Assembly: GCA_023399275.1 (NCBI GenBank)
Contig: JAEWQH010000098.1
Location: forward strand, 1 to 17,398
DNA from: Bacillota bacterium
GTDB taxonomy: Bacteria; Bacillota; Clostridia; Christensenellales; CAG-138
Length of the DNA stretch: 17,398 nucleotides
Direction: 5' to 3'
Shown: positions 13,646 through 17,398 of the stretch, piece by piece
Numbering within the stretch: the first letter of the stretch is position 1
Layout of the letters: each line of letters opens with the position of its first letter
Notes under the pieces: generated by a model
Database searches by the model: none
Told to the model about the DNA's origin: nothing
What the model saw: the letters and a program-made list of their open reading frames with translations, nothing else
Position numbers and translations under genes: made by a program

Positions 13646-14910
13646 TCGGCCAGATCCTGACGCTTTTTTTCAAACATCAGTATGCCCGCGGCGACGCCCG
13701 CGTTGAGCGAGCCAATCTGTCCGTATTGCGGAATGGCGACAAGAAAGTCGCACTTTTCCGAAACGAGTTTGCTCAGCCCAGCGCCCTCGCCGCCGATGAC
13801 CAGCGCCAGAGGGCCGTTGAGCCCCTGTTTGTCCATCGGCTGCCCCTTCATATCCGCGCCCGCGACCCAGAGCTTTGCACGCTTGAGCTCGTCCAGCGCG
13901 GCGGGAATGTTGACCACCCGCGCGATCTTGACATGCTCCGTCGCGCCCGCGCTGGCTTTCACGGTCGCCGCGGTGACAGAGGCACTTCTGCGCTTGCCGA
14001 TGACGACGCCGTGCGCCCCCGCACACTCCGCGCTGCGGATGATGGAGCCAAGGTTATGCGGGTCCAGAATCCCGTCCAGCACGACCACGAACGGAGCCTC
14101 ACCCTTTTCGCGCGCAACGGCGAGGATATCCGAAACGTTGCAGTACTCAACCCCCGCGGCATATGCCGCGATGCCCTGATGGTTGCCCGGTTTGCCGCCG
14201 TGGCCAAAGGGCAGGCAGATCTCGTCGAGATGGCGCTTGTCCACCTCGCGGATGACGAGTTTCCGTTCGCGCGCAAGCGTCAGGATCTCGCGCAGCGATC
14301 CGTCCGGCTCACCGACCACTTCGATGCGATCGATGCTGCGGCCGCTCTTGACGGCCTCCTTGACCGCATTGCGTCCGAGGATGAGGAAGGGAATCTCATC
14401 CTGCTCGCGAACGGCCTCATTTTCGTCGGCCAAACGCTCGTGTGCGCGGCTATCCTCCGGACGGCGATCCTCATAGCCGCCTCTTTTATCGTATGGTTTC
14501 TTACCGTATGGTTTTTTCCCGTACGGCTTGGCCTCGTTTGACCGCTCGCCATACGGCTTTTTGTAGCCACCCTCGGGTTTGTCGCCATAGAAGCGCTTGC
14601 CCTGGTAGCCATCGCCCTGCGGCCGCTCGCCATACGGCTTCTTGTAGCCGCCCTCGGACTTGTCGCCATAGAAGCGCTTGCCCTGGTGGCCATCGCCCTG
14701 CGACCGCTCGCCATACGGTTTCTTGTAGCCGCCCTCGGGCCGGGCCGCGTCGTTTCCTTTATTGGGATATCCGCCTTCAGTCTTGCGGCCATATGGCTTC
14801 TTTCCCTGATAACCGCCCGCTTTCGGGTAGCCGCCCTTCTGATCGCCCGCGCGGGAAGAAGAGCCCTTATTTTGGCCGTTCTGGCCGGAGCCGTACTGTT
14901 TTTGCGGCAT
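13642..14910 (-). CDS. rlmB: RlmB/TrmH-family 23S rRNA 2'-O-methyltransferase with long low-complexity N-terminus
   Basis: 422 residues, against about 245 for typical RlmB. Residues 1-170 are a disordered extension dominated by Gly, Tyr, Lys, Pro and Arg, with recurrent KPYG and GGY motifs and a 27-residue tandem repeat. The substrate-binding domain follows at about 174-250 (LILGRNAVKEAVKSG). The SPOUT catalytic domain at about 274-420 has the three SpoU motifs: DPHNLGSIIRSAECAGAHG (283-301), LVIGGEGAGLS (370-380) and IPQYGQIGSLNAGVAAG (393-409). RlmB methylates the ribose of G2251 in the peptidyl-transferase P loop of 23S rRNA using S-adenosylmethionine. GAGG 10 bases before ATG supports the start, 23 bases after mrnC. 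The extension may add RNA affinity; that is inference. Motif 3 has Gly where Ser is common (SLNAG rather than SLNVS). Confidence 0.92.
   Translation of the reverse strand: MPQKQYGSGQNGQNKGSSSRAGDQKGGYPKAGGYQGKKPYGRKTEGGYPNKGNDAARPEGGYKKPYGERSQGDGHQGKRFYGDKSEGGYKKPYGERPQGDGYQGKRFYGDKPEGGYKKPYGERSNEAKPYGKKPYGKKPYDKRGGYEDRRPEDSRAHERLADENEAVREQDEIPFLILGRNAVKEAVKSGRSIDRIEVVGEPDGSLREILTLARERKLVIREVDKRHLDEICLPFGHGGKPGNHQGIAAYAAGVEYCNVSDILAVAREKGEAPFVVVLDGILDPHNLGSIIRSAECAGAHGVVIGKRRSASVTAATVKASAGATEHVKIARVVNIPAALDELKRAKLWVAGADMKGQPMDKQGLNGPLALVIGGEGAGLSKLVSEKCDFLVAIPQYGQIGSLNAGVAAGILMFEKKRQDLAE
14539..14736 (-). repeat. 81-bp tandem repeat inside rlmB
   Basis: Two full copies and a 12-codon partial copy of an 81-bp, in-frame unit encode residues 59-85, 86-112 and 113-124. 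Each unit starts EGGYKKPYGER and, when complete, ends GKRFYGDK plus Ser or Pro. The copies differ at only a few codons, suggesting recent duplication. Confidence 0.93.
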
Positions 14911-14933
14911 GGAATCATTTCCTCATTTCAATA

Positions 14934-15395
14934 TCATAGTTGTGGCCCGCCCGATGGATTCTTTTGCTCCGGTTTCAACGCCGGCTGAAAGTAGTACGTC
15001 ATCAGTTCGTTGAGCCGCTCGTCCGCGCCGCTCAAAAACAGCCAGCCGACCATCGCCTCCAGCCCCGTTGCCGTGTGGTAGTCCGCGGCGGAGGCGTTCT
15101 TGGGCATGGTGCCGCTGTGGGCGTTTCGTCCGCGGCGGAAAACGGCAGCCTCATCCTGCGTCAGATGCGGCTCCATCCGGCGGTAAGCTGCGGCCTGCCC
15201 AGCAGCGCAGACGTATTTGCTTGCGCAGAGGTGCAGCTCATGCGGCGAGCGCGCGCACTGGTCGTTGAGATAGATGCGCACATAGAGATCGCACACGGTG
15301 TCGCCGATCTGCGCAAGCGCCAGCGGGGCGAGCTGCCGCGGGTCCGCGCAGATGCTTGCCCCTGCTGCGCGCCGGATTTCGTCAATCATGGCCAT
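14934..15395 (-). CDS. mrnC: Mini-ribonuclease III
   Basis: 153 residues, the family's usual size: a single RNase III catalytic domain without a double-stranded RNA-binding domain. Key parts are LAPLALAQIGDTVCDLYVRIYL (22-43, with acidic Asp32), ASKYVCAAGQAAAYR (58-72), RRGRNAHSGTMPKNASAADYHTATGLEAMVGWLFLSG (87-123, with catalytic Glu113) and a final NELMTYYF helix. In Bacillus the enzyme trims the ends of 23S rRNA precursor; it acts as a dimer. It heads the mrnC-rlmB-sigH operon. There is no Shine-Dalgarno sequence before ATG; a TAAAAT box ends 8 bases upstream, so the message may be leaderless. cysS, often its upstream neighbour, is absent: a divergent DUF554 gene lies there instead. Confidence 0.93.
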   Translation of the reverse strand: MAMIDEIRRAAGASICADPRQLAPLALAQIGDTVCDLYVRIYLNDQCARSPHELHLCASKYVCAAGQAAAYRRMEPHLTQDEAAVFRRGRNAHSGTMPKNASAADYHTATGLEAMVGWLFLSGADERLNELMTYYFQPALKPEQKNPSGGPQL

Positions 15396-15403
15396 ACATA
15401 GTT

Positions 15404-15432
15404 ATTTTATCTGTTTATAAAATACAAAGCAA
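15404..15432 (-). promoter_or_regulatory. Promoter of the mrnC-rlmB-sigH operon
   Basis: On the minus strand TTGCTT (15432-15427), a 17-base spacer and TAAAAT (15409-15404, 5 of 6). The expected transcription start near 15397 leaves a leader of at most a few bases before the ATG at 15395. Confidence 0.55.
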
Positions 15433-15457
15433 GCAGTGTTTTCCCTGTTTGCTGCGG

Positions 15458-15497
15458 TTTCCGGCGCACCCGGCAGACGAAAGAGCGCCGGCGGAAA
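15458..15497. repeat. Inverted repeat between divergent promoters
   Basis: TTTCCGGCGC (15458-15467) faces GCGCCGG (15486-15492) followed, after a two-base bulge, by GGAAA (about 15493-15498). It lies between the mrnC promoter and the DUF554 promoter, outside either predicted transcript, so it could be a protein-binding site acting on both. Confidence 0.4.
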
Positions 15498-15505
15498 GTA
15501 TGGGT

Positions 15506-15534
15506 TCCCATCCCGGCGGCAAAGGCGTATAATA
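15506..15534 (+). promoter_or_regulatory. Promoter of the DUF554/Nudix unit
   Basis: TTCCCA (15506-15511, 4 of 6), 17-base spacer and a perfect TATAAT (15529-15534). The resulting leader of about 88 bases contains a bulged hairpin (15574-15581 with 15587-15596) before the ribosome binding site. Confidence 0.6.
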
Positions 15535-15628
15535 ATACGAATTCTTGTGAATTTATTAGTTGCCTTGCGGCCTGGCGGCAGTCGGTCTGCCCCGCCGTGT
15601 GGCATCGTGGGAAAGGAACACTCTTGTC

Positions 15629-16312
15629 ATGCTCGGAACCATCGTCAACGCGGCTGCGATCCTCGCCGGGGGCTTGCTGGGGCTGCTGCTCAAAAAGGGA
15701 ATTCCGGAGCGCGTCTCCGGCGGCATCATGCAGGGCCTCGGGCTCGTGGTTATCTACATCGGCATCAGCGGTATGCTCGAAGGGAGCAATCCGCTGATCG
15801 CAACCATCTCCATCGTAGCCGGCGGAGCGATCGGCATGGCACTCGACTTCGACGGGCGGTTCAACCGCTTCGTCAGCGGGCTGGAGCAGAAGATTGCGGC
15901 CAAATCAGAGGGCGGCGCCCGGTTTGGCGAGGCGTTTATCGCCACGACGCTGCTCTACTGCGTCGGTGCGATGGCGGTCGTGGGTTCGCTCAACAGCGGG
16001 CTGACCGGCAACCACGAGGTGCTGTTTACCAAGAGCATTCTCGACGGCGTGAGCGCGGTGGTGTTTGCCAGCACACTCGGCTCGGGCGTGCTGCTCTCCG
16101 TGGTGCCGCTGGTGCTCTATCAGGGTGCAATCACGCTGCTGGCGCAGTTTCTCGCGCCGGTGCTCAGCGACGTTGCGGTGGCAGAGATGACGTGCGTCGG
16201 TTCGCTGCTGATCCTCGCTATCGGGCTGAATCTGCTGAAGGTCACCAAGATCAAGGTGCTGGACTTCATCCTCGCCATATTTCTCCCGATCGGGCTTGTC
16301 CTGTTTCTATAG
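15629..16312 (+). CDS. DUF554 family integral membrane protein (YdfK-like)
   Basis: 227 residues, nearly all hydrophobic, with about seven membrane helices. The start MLGTIVNAAAILAGGLLG and the middle segment FGEAFIATTLLYCVGAMAVVGSLNSGLTG, followed by LFTKSILDGVSAVVFASTLG, are characteristic of DUF554; the internal similarity of these halves fits a small transporter or channel. Function is not established. I chose the ATG at 15629, with GAAAGGAA about 12 bases upstream; the frame is open to 15560, but that part is not hydrophobic and lies in the leader. The Nudix hydrolase gene follows after 36 bases and is probably cotranscribed. Confidence 0.93.
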   Translation: MLGTIVNAAAILAGGLLGLLLKKGIPERVSGGIMQGLGLVVIYIGISGMLEGSNPLIATISIVAGGAIGMALDFDGRFNRFVSGLEQKIAAKSEGGARFGEAFIATTLLYCVGAMAVVGSLNSGLTGNHEVLFTKSILDGVSAVVFASTLGSGVLLSVVPLVLYQGAITLLAQFLAPVLSDVAVAEMTCVGSLLILAIGLNLLKVTKIKVLDFILAIFLPIGLVLFL

Positions 16313-16348
16313 CGGCGCGGCTACGGGATGGGAAACGGAGGAGAATCG

Positions 16349-16894
16349 ATGGAACTTTGGGATCTGTACGACGCCGGGCGAAAGCCGCTCGGGAAAACGC
16401 GCGTGCGAGGCGCATCGGGTTCGGAAGGGGAATATCACGTCGTCGTCTCCGTTTGGACAGTCGACTCCCGCGGCAATATCCTGCTGACGCTGCGCGATCC
16501 GGCAAAGGAAAGCTATCCGAACCACTGGGAGAATACCGGCGGTTCTGCGCTCGCAGGGGAGACCAGCCGCGCGGCCGCCGTTCGCGAGCTGGAGGAGGAA
16601 ACCGGCATTTGTGCGCGCGAGGAAGAGCTGACGCTGCTCGGCACGGAAACGGCGAAGACTTCGTTTGTCGACCACTATCTGCTGCGACGGGATGTCCCGC
16701 TCTCTGCCATCCGCCTGCAGCCCGGCGAGACGGCGAACGCAAGGTGGGTTACGCTCGCGCAGCTCGACGCGATGATTGCGGACCTCTCGCTTGCAAAGCC
16801 TATCGGGGAGCAGTTCAACGGAATCCGGGAGCGGTTTTTGACCGCGCTCGGGGAAGGCGACGCCGTGGGACAGGCAGCGCAGGGAGAGAGATAA
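16349..16894 (+). CDS. Nudix hydrolase
   Basis: 181 residues. A canonical Nudix box lies at 65-87: Gly65, Glu71, then RELEEETGI (79-87), matching GX5EX7REUXEEXGU, which binds the divalent metal for pyrophosphate cleavage. The opening MELWDLYDAGRKPLGKTRVRG and the WENTGGSALAGE segment are typical of a large Firmicutes subgroup related to isopentenyl-diphosphate isomerase-like and YfcD-like proteins. The substrate cannot be told. GGAGGAG 5 bases before the ATG at 16349 decides the start over an in-frame ATG at 16328. It is the second gene of the DUF554 unit and is followed by two terminators. Confidence 0.93.
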   Translation: MELWDLYDAGRKPLGKTRVRGASGSEGEYHVVVSVWTVDSRGNILLTLRDPAKESYPNHWENTGGSALAGETSRAAAVRELEEETGICAREEELTLLGTETAKTSFVDHYLLRRDVPLSAIRLQPGETANARWVTLAQLDAMIADLSLAKPIGEQFNGIRERFLTALGEGDAVGQAAQGER

Positions 16895-16918
16895 GGGCTG
16901 GCGATCTACGGCAACGGC

Positions 16919-16939
16919 AGCGGGTTCGTCCGCTTTTTT
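16919..16939 (+). terminator. Terminator of the DUF554/Nudix unit
   Basis: A short stem, AGCGG (16919-16923) with CCGCT (16930-16934), followed by a run of six T ending at 16939. It is the first of two terminators after the Nudix gene. Confidence 0.65.
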
Positions 16940-16958
16940 AGCTGGCTTTACCGTATGC

Positions 16959-16982
16959 AAAAGGCCCGCGCGCGGGCCTTTT
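16959..16982. terminator. Bidirectional terminator
   Basis: A perfect 24-bp palindrome, AAAAGGCCCGCG joined to CGCGGGCCTTTT. The A-run and T-run make it work on both strands, ending the Nudix transcript and the transporter transcript arriving from the right. Confidence 0.88.
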
Positions 16983-17019
16983 AGTTATCTTGTTTTTATG
17001 ACGCAAAATCGCTTTTCAA

Positions 17020-17398
17020 TCAGGCCTTTTTGCGCCGGAAGAGGTCGCGGCGAAACAAGATGACGTTCATGACGATAAACAGTGCGCCGAGCGCTGCAAG
17101 CGTAAGCCAGGCGTTGGTCATATTCGTCGTCGCCGGATCGGCAGTGAGGCCGATCGGCGCGAAGCCAAGCAACAGCAGCATCGGAAAGCCAAACACGATC
17201 GCCCATAGCTGCTGATAGACGAGGTTGGTTGCCGCGGGCGTTTGAAATAGCGGATCGATCTCGCGCAGCAGGATCACACCCGTGCTTGCTGTGCCGGTGA
17301 GCATGCCGTAGAGCGAGAGAAACGCTTCGTTTGGATACGCCGGATAGATCCGCCGGCTGATGAACGAGAGCTGCCAGTAGGTCGCAACCGCGCCGACG
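17020..17398 (-). CDS. C-terminal part of a probable sodium:glutamate symporter-like transporter, cut by window edge
   Basis: Only the last 125 residues are visible; the gene starts beyond the right edge. The frame is open to the last base (visible part begins VGAVATYWQLSF), so an ATG at 17304 is internal, not the start. The segment LYGMLTGTASTGVILLREIDP, followed by PAATNLVYQQLWAIVFGFPMLLLLGFAP, resembles the C-terminal half of Firmicutes sodium:glutamate symporters (ESS/GltS-like), in which GT-STG forms part of the substrate path. Two to three membrane helices are visible, and the protein ends in a basic FRRKKA tail. The transporter class is likely, the substrate less so. Confidence 0.72.
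   Translation of the reverse strand, partial: VGAVATYWQLSFISRRIYPAYPNEAFLSLYGMLTGTASTGVILLREIDPLFQTPAATNLVYQQLWAIVFGFPMLLLLGFAPIGLTADPATTNMTNAWLTLAALGALFIVMNVILFRRDLFRRKKA

Noticed and set aside
14539..14736. Regular repeats suggestive of a CRISPR array
   Set aside because: They are 81-bp in-frame coding repeats without unique spacers, inside rlmB.
15436..16941. 501-codon plus-strand frame across the DUF554 and Nudix genes
   Set aside because: It is an Arg/Gly/Ala-rich out-of-frame reading of two well-supported genes and overlaps a promoter and a leader.
17020..17304. Complete 94-residue membrane protein starting at 17304
   Set aside because: The frame is open to the right edge with coherent transporter-like sequence, so this is the end of a longer gene.

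Overview
The window reads as a chromosomal segment of a high-G+C member of the Clostridia (roughly 60% G+C by eye). The lineage call rests on three things: a sporulation-type sigma factor SigH directly downstream of rlmB and a mini-ribonuclease III gene, an arrangement typical of Firmicutes; strong AGGAGG-type ribosome binding sites; and a clostridial-style type IV pilus (T4P) locus. I cannot name the genus. A relative of Christensenellales or Oscillospirales would fit, but that is a guess. No tRNA, rRNA, CRISPR array, insertion sequence or phage gene was seen.

Left region (1-6535, all minus strand). Reading in the direction of transcription: a small signal-peptide membrane protein with its own terminator; then a T4P-like operon consisting of a transglutaminase-like lipoprotein, PilC, four small pilin-like proteins joined by 4-base overlaps, and a PilT-type ATPase; then the start of a BTAD-family transcriptional regulator that runs off the left edge. 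The pilus locus has no PilB, prepilin peptidase or PilMNO in view. Three of its four pilin-like proteins lack the usual Glu5, and it is headed by a putative transglutaminase/protease-fold lipoprotein. This is the most interesting part of the window.

Middle region (6791-12867). asnA (ammonia-dependent asparagine synthetase, minus) has a clear promoter and terminator. Divergent from it, and starting from a near-consensus promoter, is a two-gene unit on the plus strand: a TupA-like ATP-grasp protein and a DUF362 protein, both of types usually found in surface-polysaccharide clusters but here without one. Then come deoD (purine nucleoside phosphorylase), with a palindrome in its promoter region and a strong terminator, and a membrane-anchored phosphodiester glycosidase (NAGPA-like) with a small two-helix membrane protein behind it.

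Right region (12868-17398). A minus-strand operon mrnC-rlmB-sigH couples ribosome maturation functions to the sporulation/stationary-phase sigma factor. RlmB carries an unusual N-terminal extension of about 170 residues, rich in Gly, Tyr, Lys and Arg, with an 81-bp tandem repeat. Divergent from this operon are a DUF554 membrane protein and a Nudix hydrolase, ended by tandem terminators. Entering from the right edge on the minus strand is the C-terminal part of a transporter that looks like a sodium:glutamate symporter.

Two genes (the transglutaminase-like lipoprotein and mrnC) lack a Shine-Dalgarno sequence and have -10-like boxes placed so that transcription would begin at or within 2 nt of the start codon, suggesting leaderless mRNAs.
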